DNA of 64,000 nt from Corynebacterium sp. MSK041 (GTDB lineage Bacteria > Actinomycetota > Actinomycetes > Mycobacteriales > Mycobacteriaceae), in NCBI RefSeq assembly GCF_030232265.1, contig NZ_JASPJK010000001.1:310001-374000 (forward strand), read 5' to 3'. This document shows, piece after piece, positions 26,490 to 37,336 of the stretch. Below the pieces are notes generated by a model. That model did no database searches, was not told the origin of the DNA, and worked only from the letters and a program-made list of their open reading frames with translations. The position numbers and the translations under genes were made by a program. Every line of letters begins with the position of its first letter. Within the stretch, counting starts at the first letter, position 1.

Positions 26490-27565
26490 CGCCACTGACG
26501 CACAACCGGCTCAATGGCCTGCGCCAGCTGGAGTACCGTCGCATCATCCACGGTCAGCCCGCCTAGGTGAACAGGCCCCACTGCAACGGCAGGCCCGCCT
26601 GTGAGGTTGAACAAGGAACACCATGGTGTCCATTCGGTTTGCGCTATGAAGCTATCCGCCGGGGACAAACCAGGGAAGTAGTTCACCGCGGGCGGGTCGG
26701 TTGCAATCGTGGGAGTCAGCAGCACATCCACGTCCCACTGCGCAGCCACATGCGTGGCCAAGCCCGCTGCTTGCTGTTGAGCCAGGGTGACATCGCCCGG
26801 GGTCAAGGCCCGTCCCTCACGGCGCAACCACGCCACATACTCACTGTCCGCCGGGTCCACGTCCACAAATTTATGTGTGATCAACGTACGGAAGTAGCCA
26901 AACGCACGCTCAGCGCCAGAGAACGGTTCAAGCACATGCTTTTCGACGCCCACTAGTTCCTCCAACACTTCCCCCGCACGCTCCACCACCGCGATGCGCT
27001 TCTCATCCACGGGTGCGCCGGGGGTGAAGAGGGGGGAGGTGCAGATGCCGAGGCGGAGACGTCGAAAAGCATTCTTGCGAAGCCCATGAAGAGTGAGTTG
27101 ATCTGCGACCGTTTGGGTTAAGAAGCCGTCGACCGTGCCTCTGCCGGAAGGCTTGAAACCCACCACTTCACACGCGGCGGCGGGCACGCGGAGGGAGCCG
27201 CCCGCATCGCTGCCATGCGCCGCGCGGTGCAGGCCCTCAGCCACCACAACCGCCGCGCCCGAGGACGACCCACCCGGCGTGGCCCCCGGATAGGCCGGGG
27301 ACGCGAGCTCCGGCACCCGCTCCGCGTACACCGTGGCACCCATCTCCGCGGTGACGGTCTTGCCGTTGATGGCTGCTCCCTGGCGTTGCAGCCTGCTGAG
27401 AAACGGCGACGTCGTGCGCGCTTTGTATTCGCGCGCGGGATTCCCCAGCGTGGTGGGCATCCCCGCGACATCCGAAAGATCCTTCGCAGGGATCACCCAA
27501 CCAGCCAACCGCCCAGCCGTCTGGGGGCGCACAGAATTGTCGAGGTAGGTGAAAGCAGGATGCAT
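26486..27565 (-). CDS. Amidase signature family enzyme
   Basis: The 359-residue protein has the amidase Ser-cisSer-Lys triad elements: Lys in VIPAKDLSDVAG, the first Ser in the glycine-rich PGGSSSGAAV, and the second in GSDAGGSLRVPAA. It hydrolyses an amide of unknown identity. It is shorter than the usual ~450-500 residues, mostly in the region after the triad. The start MHPAFTYLDNS at 27565 fits the family better than the upstream 27646. Two copies of CGTCGAAAAGC lie in the gene, in opposite directions (26938, 27060). It is inserted between pyrH and frr on the opposite strand. Confidence 0.85.
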   Translation of the reverse strand: MHPAFTYLDNSVRPQTAGRLAGWVIPAKDLSDVAGMPTTLGNPAREYKARTTSPFLSRLQRQGAAINGKTVTAEMGATVYAERVPELASPAYPGATPGGSSSGAAVVVAEGLHRAAHGSDAGGSLRVPAAACEVVGFKPSGRGTVDGFLTQTVADQLTLHGLRKNAFRRLRLGICTSPLFTPGAPVDEKRIAVVERAGEVLEELVGVEKHVLEPFSGAERAFGYFRTLITHKFVDVDPADSEYVAWLRREGRALTPGDVTLAQQQAAGLATHVAAQWDVDVLLTPTIATDPPAVNYFPGLSPADSFIAQTEWTPWCSLFNLTGGPAVAVGPVHLGGLTVDDATVLQLAQAIEPVVRQWR

Positions 27566-27651
27566 CGTGAAGTTCAGTGTAGAAGCGGCTGCTAAGTTAG
27601 TACACGACAACGGCGCGCACAATGCGCGCGATGAAAGGATGAACACCCCCC

Positions 27652-28209
27652 ATGATCGACGACGTACTGCTCGACGCCGAAGACCGCATGACCAACTCCG
27701 TGGAACACACCCGCTCCGAGCTGGTGACCATCCGCACCGGCCGCGCGAACCCCGCCATGTTCAACGGTGTCATGGCTGATTTCTACGGCGCACCCACCCC
27801 GATCAACCAGATGGCCACCATCTCCGTGCCGGAGCCTCGCATGCTGTTGATCAAGCCGTTCGACCCGTCCACGATGGGTGAGATTGAGAACGCTATCCGC
27901 AACTCCGACCTCGGCGTGAACCCGACCGATGACGGCCACGTGATCCGCGTGACCATCCCGCAGCTCACCGAAGAGCGCCGCCGTGACCTGGTCAAGCAGG
28001 CCAAGGCCAAGGGTGAGGACGGCAAGATTGCCATCCGCAACGTCCGCCGCTCCGGCATGGAAGCCCTGAAGAAGATTCAGAAGGACGGTGACGCAGGCGA
28101 GGACGAAGTCACCGCAGCTGAGAAGGAACTGGACAAGACCACCGCCAAGTACGTGGAGCAAATCGATGACCTAGTGGGCAAGAAGGAAGCAGAGCTCCTC
28201 GAGGTCTAA
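27652..28209 (+). CDS. frr: Ribosome recycling factor
   Basis: RRF splits post-termination ribosomes with EF-G. The 185-residue protein is complete, with [34 protein letters not shown] and [17 protein letters not shown]. Start ATG 27652 lies 14 nt after GAAAGGA. cdsA begins 5 bp after the stop, so frr-cdsA are cotranscribed. Confidence 0.96.
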   Translation: MIDDVLLDAEDRMTNSVEHTRSELVTIRTGRANPAMFNGVMADFYGAPTPINQMATISVPEPRMLLIKPFDPSTMGEIENAIRNSDLGVNPTDDGHVIRVTIPQLTEERRRDLVKQAKAKGEDGKIAIRNVRRSGMEALKKIQKDGDAGEDEVTAAEKELDKTTAKYVEQIDDLVGKKEAELLEV

Positions 28210-28214
28210 ATTCC

Positions 28215-29102
28215 GTGACGGACAATCCTTCAAACCAACACCAGCGCCGGGTTCACCTGCCAAAGCCGAAAAACTCGGCGGGCCGGAACCTGCCCGTGGC
28301 CATTGCCACGAGCGTGGTGCTCATCGCCTTGGTGCTCGTGGCCACCTACGTGGGACCTGTCATGTGGTACCCCGTGGTTAGCGTTGCGGCTGCGCTGGCG
28401 ATGTGGGAGACATTCACCCGGCTACGTGAACACGGCTTTGGCGTGTACCGGTTTGCCAGCATCGTGCTGGGCATATGCATGATTGTGTCCACGTGGCCTT
28501 TCGGCTATACGGGCCTGCTGGCTACGTTCACCGTGAGTGTTCTGGCGCTCATGTTTGCGCGCCTGTTCTTCCACGGCCCGGACACCGCGCCGCGCAATTA
28601 CGTGCGTGATACAGCGGTGAACATTTTTGTCCTCGTGTGGATCGGCATGTTCGGCGCCTTTGCCGCCATGATTTCCCGCCTGGAGGCGCCGGGGGTCACG
28701 GGCGGATTCTTCATCATCACGTTCATCGCATGCGTGGTGGCCTCCGATGTGGGTGGTTATACCGCCGGTGTTCTCTTCGGTTCCCACCCAATGGCGCCGG
28801 CGGTGAGCCCGAAGAAATCCTGGGAAGGCTTCGCCGGCTCGGTGCTCTTCGGCGCAGTGACGGGTGTACTCACGGGCATGTACCTGCTGGGCACGCAGTG
28901 GTGGGCAGGACTCGTCTTCGGCCTGGGCATCGTCGTGTGCGCCACCTTGGGGGACCTAGTGGAAAGCCAATTCAAACGCGAACTGGGCATCAAGGACATG
29001 TCTGCGATCCTGCCCGGACACGGCGGCATGATGGACCGGGTTGACGGCATCCTGCCCGCGGCTGCAGCAACGTGGCTGCTGATGAACGTCGTCGTGCTGT
29101 AA
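28215..29102 (+). CDS. cdsA: Phosphatidate cytidylyltransferase
   Basis: CdsA makes CDP-diacylglycerol, the precursor of phospholipids including phosphatidylinositol. The 295-residue protein has a short polar N-terminus, about eight membrane helices and the family signature ending SQFKRELGIKDMSAILPGHGGMMDRVDG. Start GTG 28215 follows the frr stop by 5 bp. Confidence 0.94.
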   Translation: MTDNPSNQHQRRVHLPKPKNSAGRNLPVAIATSVVLIALVLVATYVGPVMWYPVVSVAAALAMWETFTRLREHGFGVYRFASIVLGICMIVSTWPFGYTGLLATFTVSVLALMFARLFFHGPDTAPRNYVRDTAVNIFVLVWIGMFGAFAAMISRLEAPGVTGGFFIITFIACVVASDVGGYTAGVLFGSHPMAPAVSPKKSWEGFAGSVLFGAVTGVLTGMYLLGTQWWAGLVFGLGIVVCATLGDLVESQFKRELGIKDMSAILPGHGGMMDRVDGILPAAAATWLLMNVVVL

Positions 29103-29145
29103 CAATTGGCTATGACGTAGCAAACCAGGCAGAATGGGCCACGTC

Positions 29146-30252
29146 ATGAGTGATTTTCCAAAGATCCAGTTGCTGGCCCCCAAGCGCGGCATGCCGCCGA
29201 AGCACTTCGCGGACCTGACCGTTGAAGAGCGCATCACTGCGTTGGGGGAGCTCGGCCTGCCCAAGTTCCGCGCCGACCAGATCGCGCGCCACTACTACGG
29301 CCGCTATGAGGCGGACCCGTCCACGATGACGGACCTGCCCGCTGCCCAACGTGAGACCGTTAAAGAAGCCCTGTTCCCACGCTTGCTCACCCCGGTGCGC
29401 ACCGTGGAAACGGATAACGGTGACACCACCAAGACGTTGTGGCGTCTTCACGACGGAATCCTGCTGGAGTCCGTCCTCATGCGCTACCCAGGCCGCGCGA
29501 CCCTGTGCATCTCATCCCAGGCCGGTTGCGGCATGGCGTGCCCGTTTTGCGCCACCGGCCAGGGTGGGTTGGACCGTAATTTGTCCACAGCGGAGATCGT
29601 GGACCAGGTGCGCGAAGCAGCCGCCATGATGGCGGCTGAAGGTGGTCGCCTGACCAATGTCGTGTTCATGGGCATGGGGGAGCCGCTGGCCAACTACAAC
29701 CGCGTGGTGCAAGCGGTGCGCCAGATCATCTCGCCCGCGCCGGAAGGCTTTGGCATTTCGCAGCGCAACGTCACCGTGTCCACAGTGGGGTTGGCGCCCG
29801 CGATCCGCAAACTCGCGGACGAAGGCTTCAACGTCACCCTCGCCGTGTCCCTGCACACGCCTGACGACGAACTCCGCGACACCCTCGTCCCCATGAACAA
29901 CCGTTTCTCCGTTGCCGACGTCTTGGACGCCGCCCGATACTTCGCGGACCAAACCGGCCGTCGCGTGTCCATCGAGTACGCGCTTATCCGCGACATCAAT
30001 GACCATGACTTCCGCGCGGACATGCTGGGCAAAAAGCTTCACGACGCTTTAGGCCCCCTTGTCCACGTCAACCTCATCCCCCTGAACCCCACCCCGGGCT
30101 CGAAGTGGGACGCGTCCCCGCGGGAGCGCCAAGATGAGTTCGTCCGTCGCGTCATCGCCCAAGGTGTGCCGTGCACGGTGCGTGACACCAAGGGCCAGGA
30201 AATCGCCGCGGCGTGTGGCCAGCTCGCCGCCGATGAGAAGGCCGAAGCTTAA
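29146..30252 (+). CDS. rlmN: Dual-specificity 23S rRNA/tRNA adenine C2 methyltransferase RlmN
   Basis: RlmN is a radical-SAM enzyme methylating A2503 of 23S rRNA and A37 of some tRNAs. The 368-residue protein has the iron-sulfur motif CGMACPFC (near 29527), the [12 protein letters not shown]-binding segment, and the C-terminal catalytic Cys in [14 protein letters not shown]. Two in-frame ATGs (29134, 29146) compete and neither has a clear RBS; I choose MSDFPK at 29146 because CAGAAT at 29130-29135 could be a -10. Confidence 0.93.
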   Translation: MSDFPKIQLLAPKRGMPPKHFADLTVEERITALGELGLPKFRADQIARHYYGRYEADPSTMTDLPAAQRETVKEALFPRLLTPVRTVETDNGDTTKTLWRLHDGILLESVLMRYPGRATLCISSQAGCGMACPFCATGQGGLDRNLSTAEIVDQVREAAAMMAAEGGRLTNVVFMGMGEPLANYNRVVQAVRQIISPAPEGFGISQRNVTVSTVGLAPAIRKLADEGFNVTLAVSLHTPDDELRDTLVPMNNRFSVADVLDAARYFADQTGRRVSIEYALIRDINDHDFRADMLGKKLHDALGPLVHVNLIPLNPTPGSKWDASPRERQDEFVRRVIAQGVPCTVRDTKGQEIAAACGQLAADEKAEA

Positions 30253-30267
30253 CTTCTTCAGAACAGA

Positions 30268-30300
30268 ACAAACCCCAGCCAGCATCTGCTGACTGGGGCT
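30268..30300 (-). terminator. Terminator between rlmN and the DUF2631 gene
   Basis: CCCCAG-C-CAGCA (from 30273) pairs with TGCTG-A-CTGGGG (to 30298) with one mismatch and a two-base loop. The T-rich flank TTTGTTCTG is on the minus-strand side, so it mainly serves the DUF2631 gene. Confidence 0.65.
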
Positions 30301-30331
30301 GAAGCTTTGCCTGAGTGGAGCTAACGGAGAA

Positions 30332-30760
30332 CTAGTTGCTGAGCTCGTGGCGGCCCTGGGATGCGCGGAATGCCTCCGGCTCAATGTTGAGGGCGCGCAG
30401 CTGACTGTCGGTGAGCTCAGCGTACGGGCCGGTCATGGTGCGCTGGAGTTCGGTCCAGTCCTTCTCCTGGTAGCCGACCGGCTGGTTGAAGGCGGTGACG
30501 GTGCGGACCTGGGACAGCTCCGGGCGGATGGCAAACAGCACGAGGCCGAGAGCGATGAGCACAGCCAGTGCGATGAGCCAGATGGTCTCAACATGGCCCT
30601 GGTGGTTGCCGAAGTTGTAGGCAATGAGGAAAGCCACGGACACCCAACCAGCGATCTGGATGGTCTTCGGGGTCAGTTCAGACCAGCCCCACTTGGCGGA
30701 AGGCACATCAGCCTCGGAAACACCGTTGTAGACCTGGGGTGCGTCATCCTTAGCGCTCAC
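30332..30760 (-). CDS. DUF2631 family membrane protein
   Basis: The 142-residue protein has two membrane helices (~35-52 and ~57-78) and a polar C-terminal half. It matches DUF2631, an actinobacterial family normally encoded beside dxr and the site-2 protease gene. Function is unknown. ATG 30760 follows AAGGAG on the minus strand. It is divergent from dxr. Confidence 0.85.
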   Translation of the reverse strand: MSAKDDAPQVYNGVSEADVPSAKWGWSELTPKTIQIAGWVSVAFLIAYNFGNHQGHVETIWLIALAVLIALGLVLFAIRPELSQVRTVTAFNQPVGYQEKDWTELQRTMTGPYAELTDSQLRALNIEPEAFRASQGRHELSN

Positions 30761-30916
30761 AGCAAACTCCTTGACACGGGTTAGGGAAAAGAGTCAATGC
30801 ACCTATTTTGGCATACGTGGTGCTGTGTTTTCGATTCATCCCCCCGAAACACCCCGAACCTCACCGTTAGTATGACCCCACATTCACTGATGCCTGCTCT
30901 GTGTGACAATGAAGCG

Positions 30917-32071
30917 GTGCGCAAAGTTGTGATTTTGGGTTCTACAGGTTCCATCGGTACGCAGGCCCTCGAGGTGATTCGGGACAACCCCGATGCTTTT
31001 GAGTTGGTGGGTATTTCTGCTGCCGGATCGGACCCGGCCACCATCGTTGCTCAGGCACGGGAGTGGGGGCTGGGGGCGGGGCAGGTTGGCGTCGCTAAGC
31101 AAGAAGCTGCTGATGAGGTGAGCCGTGAGCTCGGCGGCGAGGTCTTGCGTGGCGACGCGGCCGCGGAAACGCTGGTGCGCAACGCGAATGCTGACGTGGT
31201 GTTGAACGCGCTGGTGGGGTCGCTGGGCCTGGCTTCGACGCTGGCCACGCTGGACAGCGGTGCGGTGCTGGCGCTGGCGAACAAGGAGTCACTCGTCGCG
31301 GGCGGTGACATCGTGATGGCGCGCGGCGGCGAGATCGTCCCCGTTGATTCGGAGCACTCCGCGATGGCGCAATGTTTGCGGGCAGGCAGAGCCCAGGACG
31401 TGGAATGCTTCGTGCTCACCGCCTCCGGGGGGCCTTTCCGCGGGCACACCCGCGAGCAGATGTGGGACGCCACCCCCGCGCAGGCCGCCGCGCACCCGAC
31501 GTGGTCGATGGGGCAGATGAACACCCTGAATTCCGCGACGATGGTGAATAAAGGCCTTGAGCTCATCGAGGCAACACTGCTTTTTGGTGTCTCCCCGGAC
31601 ATCATCGACGTGACCGTGCACCCGCAGTCCATCGTGCACTCCATGGTGACCTTCGTGGACGGTGCGACAATCGCGCAGGCGTCACCGCCATCGATGAAGA
31701 TGCCCATCGCGCATGCCCTTGCATGGCCGGACCGCGTGGCGGACGTGCAGCCGAAGCTTGACTTCACGCAGGCGATGGATTGGCGCTTCGAGCCACTCGA
31801 TGAGGAGGCTTTCCCCGCCGTGCGCCTTGCTCGCGATGTCGCGCGCGCCCGAGGCACCTTCCCCGCCGTGTACAACGCCGCCAACGAAGAGGCAGCCGCC
31901 GCGTTCCTAGCCGGAAAGATCCGCTTCCCCCAGATCGTGGACACCATCGACTATGTGCTGGATTCGGCGTCGGATTTTGCGGTGGTACCGTCATCCTTCG
32001 ACGATATCGTGGCCGTGGAAACCGAGGCCCGCGCCCGCGCCATAGAGCGGGTTAAAACCATCAGTGCGTAG
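30917..32071 (+). CDS. dxr: 1-deoxy-D-xylulose 5-phosphate reductoisomerase
   Basis: Dxr makes 2-C-methylerythritol 4-phosphate, the committed MEP-pathway step to isoprenoids. The 384-residue protein has the NADPH-binding [42 protein letters not shown] and the flexible loop [25 protein letters not shown] (split motif). GTG 30917 lies 6 nt after GACAAT, a plausible leaderless -10; in-frame ATGs at 30872 and 30890 are less compatible with the family start. The next gene follows closely and ispG is two genes on. Confidence 0.93.
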   Translation: MRKVVILGSTGSIGTQALEVIRDNPDAFELVGISAAGSDPATIVAQAREWGLGAGQVGVAKQEAADEVSRELGGEVLRGDAAAETLVRNANADVVLNALVGSLGLASTLATLDSGAVLALANKESLVAGGDIVMARGGEIVPVDSEHSAMAQCLRAGRAQDVECFVLTASGGPFRGHTREQMWDATPAQAAAHPTWSMGQMNTLNSATMVNKGLELIEATLLFGVSPDIIDVTVHPQSIVHSMVTFVDGATIAQASPPSMKMPIAHALAWPDRVADVQPKLDFTQAMDWRFEPLDEEAFPAVRLARDVARARGTFPAVYNAANEEAAAAFLAGKIRFPQIVDTIDYVLDSASDFAVVPSSFDDIVAVETEARARAIERVKTISA

Positions 32072-32092
32072 CGCCAGACGGAAAGGCAGTTC

Positions 32093-33304
32093 GTGGGACC
32101 ATTCATCCTGGGCATTGTTGCCTTCGCGCTGTGTATCGCTGTGTCGATCGCGCTGCATGAGGCCGGCCACATGCTCACAGCGAAAGCCTTTGGCATGCGC
32201 GTGCGCCGCTTCTTCGTGGGGTTCGGCCCGAAGCTTGTGTCCGTGAAGAAGGGGGAGACGGAGTACGGCATCGCCGCGCTGCCGTTCGGCGGGTTCTGCG
32301 ACATCGCCGGCATGACCGCGATGGATCCGCTCACCCCGGAAGAAGAGCCGCACGCGATGTACCGTAAGCCGTGGTGGCAGCGGGTTGCGGTGATGAGCGG
32401 TGGCATTGTGATGAACCTGTTTCTCGGGTTCATGGTGCTGTACCTACTGGCAGTCTCGTCCGGCATTCCGAACCCATACGCAGATCGCACCCCGACGGTG
32501 GGAGAGGTGTCGTGCACGTCTGACCAGGTGGATGCCAGGACGGTCGCCGACTGCGCGGGCCCTGGTCCGGCCGGTGAAGCGGGAGTGTGCCCCGGCGACA
32601 AGATCTTGGCCATCGACGGCCAGGAGATGCGCACCTTCGTGGAGATCCGCGAGTACGTGCTCACACGCCCAGACCAGACGGTCACGCTTGATGTGGAGCG
32701 CGCAGGGGAGCGCATGCTTATCGACGTCCCCGTCGCCTCCGTCACCCGCCTCACCCCCGAAGGAACCGCTTTTGAAGCCGGCGCGATCGGCGTGAGCAAT
32801 GCCCCGGTGGAAGATGCCGTGAAGCGCTTTGGTCCGGTCGAAGCAGTGCCGGCAACCGCGCGTGTATCGGGGGAGATGCTGTCAGCATCCGTGAAGGGGA
32901 TCATCGCGTTTCCGGGCAAGGTGCCGGGGGTGGCGGCGTCGATCTTCGGTGCGGAGCGGGATATGGAAGGCCCGATCAGTGTCGTGGGGGCCTCGCGGGC
33001 TGGTGGCGAGCTCGTGGAGCGGTCCATGTGGGCCGTGTTCTTCTCGCTTTTGGCCTCCTTGAACTTCTTCCTGGCGCTGTTCAACCTGATCCCGCTGCCG
33101 CCATTGGATGGAGGGCACATCGCGGTGGTTCTGTACGAGGCAATCCGTGACCGGCTGCGCGCGCTGCGCGGGCTGCCGGCGGGGGAGCCGGTGAACTACC
33201 AGAAGTTGGCGCCGATCACGTACGCGATGGCGGCGCTGTTGTTGGGTGTGGGTGTGTTGGTCATTGTCGCCGACGTGGTCAACCCCGTGCGTCTCTTTGG
33301 CTGA
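32093..33304 (+). CDS. rip1: Site-2 intramembrane metalloprotease (Rip1/RseP family)
   Basis: This 403-residue protease cleaves membrane anti-sigma factors or other membrane proteins within the bilayer. The zinc motif HEAGH is at residues 22-26 in the first helix, and the second active-site motif [12 protein letters not shown] lies near residue 340. One PDZ domain sits between ([18 protein letters not shown]). GTG 32093 follows GAAAGG. It lies between dxr and ispG, the same order as in mycobacteria, where Rip1 controls envelope composition. Confidence 0.93.
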   Translation: MGPFILGIVAFALCIAVSIALHEAGHMLTAKAFGMRVRRFFVGFGPKLVSVKKGETEYGIAALPFGGFCDIAGMTAMDPLTPEEEPHAMYRKPWWQRVAVMSGGIVMNLFLGFMVLYLLAVSSGIPNPYADRTPTVGEVSCTSDQVDARTVADCAGPGPAGEAGVCPGDKILAIDGQEMRTFVEIREYVLTRPDQTVTLDVERAGERMLIDVPVASVTRLTPEGTAFEAGAIGVSNAPVEDAVKRFGPVEAVPATARVSGEMLSASVKGIIAFPGKVPGVAASIFGAERDMEGPISVVGASRAGGELVERSMWAVFFSLLASLNFFLALFNLIPLPPLDGGHIAVVLYEAIRDRLRALRGLPAGEPVNYQKLAPITYAMAALLLGVGVLVIVADVVNPVRLFG

Positions 33305-33329
33305 CGGAACCGGTGTTAGTCTTAGGTCT

Positions 33330-34493
33330 ATGAATCTTCCCATCGGTTTGGGCATCCCGGAAGGCCCGCCTCCGACTCTTGCTCCGCGTCGTAAAACCCG
33401 CCAGCTGTTCGTGGGTGGGGTAGGTGTTGGATCCGATCACCCGATTAGTGTGCAGTCGATGACGACGACGAAGACGCACGACATTAACGCCACCCTGCAG
33501 CAGATTGCACAGCTGACGGCGTCTGGTTGCGACATCGTGCGCGTGGCCTGCCCGAAGACGGTGGACGCGGAGGCGTTGCCGGCGATTGCACAGAAGTCGC
33601 CGATCCCGGTTATCGCGGATATTCACTTCCAGCCGAAGTACATCTTCGCGGCCATTGACGCGGGTTGCGCTGCTGTCCGCGTCAACCCGGGCAACATCAA
33701 GGAATTCGACGGTCGCGTAAAAGAAGTGGCTAAGGCTGCTGGGGACGCGGGTATCCCGATTCGTATTGGTGTTAACGGCGGCTCTTTGGATAAGCGTCTG
33801 CTGGAGAAGTATGGCAAGGCCACGCCGGAGGCTCTCGTGGAGTCCGCGGTGTGGGAGGCGAGCTTGTTCGAGGAGCATGGCTTCGGCGACATTGCTATCT
33901 CCGTGAAGCACTCTGACCCGGTGCTCATGGTGGAGGCCTACCGCCAGCTCGCTGCGAAGACGGATTACCCGCTGCACCTCGGTGTCACCGAGGCGGGCCC
34001 AAAGTTCATGGGCACCATCAAGTCCTCTGTGGCTTTCGGTGCGCTGCTCGCTGAGGGGATCGGTGACACCATCCGTGTGTCGCTTTCCGCTGACCCGGTG
34101 GAGGAGATCAAGGTCGGCGATCAGATCCTGCAGTCGCTGAATCTGCGCCCGCGCAAGCTGGAGATCGTGTCCTGCCCGTCATGTGGCCGCGCCCAGGTGG
34201 ATGTGTACAAGCTCGCTGAGGAAGTCACTGCTGGCCTTGAGGGCATGGAGTACCCGTTGCGCGTGGCGGTGATGGGCTGTGTGGTTAATGGCCCCGGCGA
34301 GGCGCGTGATGCGGACCTCGGTGTCGCTTCCGGTAACGGCAAGGGTCAGATCTTTGTCAAGGGCGAGGTTGTGGAGACGGTGCCGGAATCGAAGATTGTG
34401 GAAACGCTGATTGCGCACGCGATGCGCATCGCGGAAGAGGAAGGCCTCGAGGAGATCGCGGGCGCCAAGGCGGAAGTCAAGGTGACGAAGTAG
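33330..34493 (+). CDS. ispG: 4-hydroxy-3-methylbut-2-enyl diphosphate synthase IspG (GcpE)
   Basis: IspG is the [4Fe-4S] enzyme for the penultimate MEP-pathway step. The 387-residue protein has the TIM barrel ([25 protein letters not shown]) and the cluster-binding cysteines in [10 protein letters not shown] and [13 protein letters not shown] 33330 is leaderless: TAGTCT at 33317-33322 with a 7-nt spacer. An in-frame GTG at 33246 lies inside the upstream gene. Confidence 0.96.
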   Translation: MNLPIGLGIPEGPPPTLAPRRKTRQLFVGGVGVGSDHPISVQSMTTTKTHDINATLQQIAQLTASGCDIVRVACPKTVDAEALPAIAQKSPIPVIADIHFQPKYIFAAIDAGCAAVRVNPGNIKEFDGRVKEVAKAAGDAGIPIRIGVNGGSLDKRLLEKYGKATPEALVESAVWEASLFEEHGFGDIAISVKHSDPVLMVEAYRQLAAKTDYPLHLGVTEAGPKFMGTIKSSVAFGALLAEGIGDTIRVSLSADPVEEIKVGDQILQSLNLRPRKLEIVSCPSCGRAQVDVYKLAEEVTAGLEGMEYPLRVAVMGCVVNGPGEARDADLGVASGNGKGQIFVKGEVVETVPESKIVETLIAHAMRIAEEEGLEEIAGAKAEVKVTK

Positions 34494-34497
34494 AACG

Positions 34498-36315
34498 ATG
34501 AAGTCTCGGGTCCTTGCGCTGCTTGCGGTTCTGGTTGTTGCGTTCGGTGTGACCGCGTGCACGCCGAAGCCGAATCCAGCAAAGCCTGTGGCGGAGGATC
34601 TGCTCGATGCATTGCAGGACTTCGATTATGAGGCCCTCGCGCAGCTTGTCGACGTCCCCCAGAACGCCACCTCCTCCGCCTCCGCCACCGTCAGTGGCCT
34701 GCAGGCAGAGGCGTTGGATGCGACGCTGAACTACATCGAGCAAAAAGAGAACATCGCTACTGCCCACTACACCTTGGAGTGGGCGTTGCCGCGGGACCGG
34801 CACGTGTCTTATGACGCATCGATGACGCTGACGCAGTCTAACGACGAGTGGACTGTGCGCTGGCAACCGTCAGTGTTGCACCCGCGCTTGGGTGCGAACC
34901 AGCACCTTGAGCTGCGCACGGTTCCGGCGAAGCAAGCGAGTGTTGTGTCCTCGGATGGTGTGGCGCTGTTGAGTCCGGGGGTGGCGTATCGGTTGCTCGT
35001 CGATAAGGGTTCCGTGCGTAGTGTCTCGGAGACCGCGATCTCGATCTCCAATGCTTTGGCCAATGCCCATGCGACGGATAAGGCGGTACCCACGCGCGAT
35101 GCGGGGGACTTGCAGAAGGAGCTGGAGGCGGCTTCCGGAGCGTACTCCGTGGCGATGATCCCTGCTACCGCCCATGCGGTCGCTGATGCCGCACTGAAGG
35201 GCATCCCCGGAGTGCGGCTCAATGAGGAAGCCGCGATGGTCAATGCGAATCCGGGTTTTGCGCCAGACATCATGGCGCGCATCGGGGAAGTTGTGCGCGG
35301 GGACTTGGAAGGCGATGCGGGCTGGAAAATTGCCATTGTGAATGAGAACGGCAATGAGCTCGAAGACGTGGAGAAGCACGACGCGAAGCCGTCGCCGTCG
35401 ATTGGCATCAGCCTCTCGCACAAGGTGCAGGTCGCTGCGGAGAAGGCACTTGAGCCGATCGCCGGGCAGAAGGCGATGATCGTGGCCATTCGCCCGTCGA
35501 CGGGGGAAATCCTTGCCGTTGCTCAAACGCCTGAGGCGGACAAGGACGGCAACCTTGCCCTCATGGGCCAATACCCACCGGGCTCGACGTTCAAGATCGT
35601 CTCCGCTGCTGCTGGCCTGGAAAAGCAGGGACTCAACCCGGACTCTATCGTGCCGTGCCCGGGAACGATGAATATCTACGGGCGTATCGTGACTAACTAC
35701 GCGGGTTCTGGTGCTGGCGATGTGCCGTTGCAGACTGCGTTCGCGCGTTCATGCAACACCACTTTTGCGGATATTTCGACGAAGTTGGCGCCGGGGGAGC
35801 TAAAGGACGTCGGAAAGCAATTTGGCTTGGGCGTTGACTATGACATCACTGGCCTGGATACCTTGACTGGCTCGATCCCCGTTGGTGAGGAGCCGCTCGA
35901 CCGTACCGAGGCCGGCTATGGGCAGGGCCATGACTTGGCCAGCCCGTTTGGCATGGCGCTCGTGTCCGCAACGGCCGCGCGCGGGGAGGTGCCGACGCCG
36001 TACTTGATTAAGGGCAAGGAGACCAAGGCCAGCGAACAGGCGCCGAAGCTTGAGCCGCACGCAGTGGCGGGGCTGCAGGACATGATGAAAGCCGTTGTCA
36101 GTCCTGGCGGCACCGCTGGTGGCATGAGTGCTGGCGGCGACATCCGCGGCAAGACCGGCGAGGCTGAGATCAACGGCGGCTCCCACTCCTGGTTCACCGG
36201 CTACCGGGATGATGATATTGCCTTTGCCACCCTCATCGTTCTTGGCGGCGGATCTGAGGCTGCGGTTGCTGTCACGGATGCGATGCTGCGCAATATCGAT
36301 GAGGCGGGCGCCTAG
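34498..36315 (+). CDS. Class B penicillin-binding protein, lipoprotein form
   Basis: The 605-residue protein starts with a lipoprotein signal (VTAC, Cys at ~21) and has an NTF2-like MecA_N domain (~25-145), a dimerisation region and a transpeptidase domain. Active-site motifs are Ser363-TFK, Ser418-C-N420 and Lys552-TG. It cross-links peptidoglycan outside the membrane. The order ispG-PBP-map corresponds to the low-affinity PBP of C. glutamicum and the Rv2864c-type PBP of mycobacteria. It starts 4 bp after ispG, so it is probably cotranscribed. Confidence 0.92.
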   Translation: MKSRVLALLAVLVVAFGVTACTPKPNPAKPVAEDLLDALQDFDYEALAQLVDVPQNATSSASATVSGLQAEALDATLNYIEQKENIATAHYTLEWALPRDRHVSYDASMTLTQSNDEWTVRWQPSVLHPRLGANQHLELRTVPAKQASVVSSDGVALLSPGVAYRLLVDKGSVRSVSETAISISNALANAHATDKAVPTRDAGDLQKELEAASGAYSVAMIPATAHAVADAALKGIPGVRLNEEAAMVNANPGFAPDIMARIGEVVRGDLEGDAGWKIAIVNENGNELEDVEKHDAKPSPSIGISLSHKVQVAAEKALEPIAGQKAMIVAIRPSTGEILAVAQTPEADKDGNLALMGQYPPGSTFKIVSAAAGLEKQGLNPDSIVPCPGTMNIYGRIVTNYAGSGAGDVPLQTAFARSCNTTFADISTKLAPGELKDVGKQFGLGVDYDITGLDTLTGSIPVGEEPLDRTEAGYGQGHDLASPFGMALVSATAARGEVPTPYLIKGKETKASEQAPKLEPHAVAGLQDMMKAVVSPGGTAGGMSAGGDIRGKTGEAEINGGSHSWFTGYRDDDIAFATLIVLGGGSEAAVAVTDAMLRNIDEAGA

Positions 36316-36345
36316 ACAGAAACCCGCGGGACTACCATGGCACCC

Positions 36346-37218
36346 ATGAACCCACGCGGAAAACTGACACCTGGAAAACCCACCCCGATCCGCACCGTGC
36401 CGGATTCCATTGAGCGTCCGGAATACGTCTGGAAGGACACGGTCGCGGAGAACATTGGCGAGCCGTTTGTGCAGACACCCGAGGTCATTGAGAAGATGCG
36501 CGAGGCATCCCGTATCGCAGCCAACGCGCTGGAGGCTGCCGGCGCGGCGGTGGCGCCTGGCGTGACCACCGATGAGATTGACCGTATCGCCCACGAGTAC
36601 ATGCTTGACCACGGCGCGTACCCGTCGACGCTCGGCTACCGCGGTTTTGAAAAGTCTTGCTGCACGTCGCTCAATGAGATCGTGTGCCACGGCATCCCGG
36701 ACACCACCGTGATCCAGGAAGGCGACATCTGCAATATCGACGTCACTGCCTACAAGAACGGCGTCCACGGCGACACTAACGCTACTTTCCTCGCTGGTGA
36801 GGTTGCCGAGGAGCACAAGCTGCTGGTTGAGCGCACACATGAAGCGATGATGCGCGGCATCCGCGCCGCCAAGCCGGGCCGTCAGGTCAACGTGATCGGT
36901 CGTGTCATTGAGTCCTACGCCAAGCGCTTCGGCTACAACGTGGTCACCGACTTCACTGGCCACGGCGTGGGCCCCACCTTCCATAATGGGCTGGTGGTGC
37001 TCCACTACGACTCTGATGCGTACACGGACGTGTTGGAACCAGGCATGACGCTCACGATCGAGCCCATGATTAACCTCGGCGGGCTCGACTACGAGATCTG
37101 GGACGATGGCTGGACCGTCCAGAACACCGACGGCGAGTACACAGCCCAGTTTGAGCACACCATCCTCATCACCGAGGACGGCAACGAGATCCTCACCCTC
37201 CCTGATTCCCAGCGCTAA
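36346..37218 (+). CDS. map: Methionine aminopeptidase type I
   Basis: Map removes N-terminal Met from nascent proteins. The 290-residue protein has an actinobacterial N-terminal extension with a Pro-rich segment and the pita-bread fold with ligands in [25 protein letters not shown] and MTLTIEPM, ending in [11 protein letters not shown] 36346 is preferred over 36337 because TACCAT (36333-36338) lies 7 nt upstream as a leaderless -10. Confidence 0.94.
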   Translation: MNPRGKLTPGKPTPIRTVPDSIERPEYVWKDTVAENIGEPFVQTPEVIEKMREASRIAANALEAAGAAVAPGVTTDEIDRIAHEYMLDHGAYPSTLGYRGFEKSCCTSLNEIVCHGIPDTTVIQEGDICNIDVTAYKNGVHGDTNATFLAGEVAEEHKLLVERTHEAMMRGIRAAKPGRQVNVIGRVIESYAKRFGYNVVTDFTGHGVGPTFHNGLVVLHYDSDAYTDVLEPGMTLTIEPMINLGGLDYEIWDDGWTVQNTDGEYTAQFEHTILITEDGNEILTLPDSQR

Positions 37219-37263
37219 CCATTAGACCGCGGTACATCGCGCCGAACCAGGAGGGCAAACAAA

Positions 37264-37292
37264 AAGAAGACCGCGGGATACGCGGTCTTCTT
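37264..37292. terminator. Bidirectional terminator between map and the small secreted protein gene
   Basis: A perfect 12-bp stem AAGAAGACCGCG/CGCGGTCTTCTT with a GGATA loop (37276-37280) lies between two convergent genes. A and T flanks on the two sides suit termination in both directions. Confidence 0.85.
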
Positions 37293-37336
37293 AAAGTATC
37301 TAGCGCGCAGCTTCTAGAACTGCGGGACGCTGAGAT

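Noticed and set aside
35800..37158. A 452-codon antisense frame over the PBP and map genes
   Set aside because: It spans two well-supported genes and has no domain or RBS.
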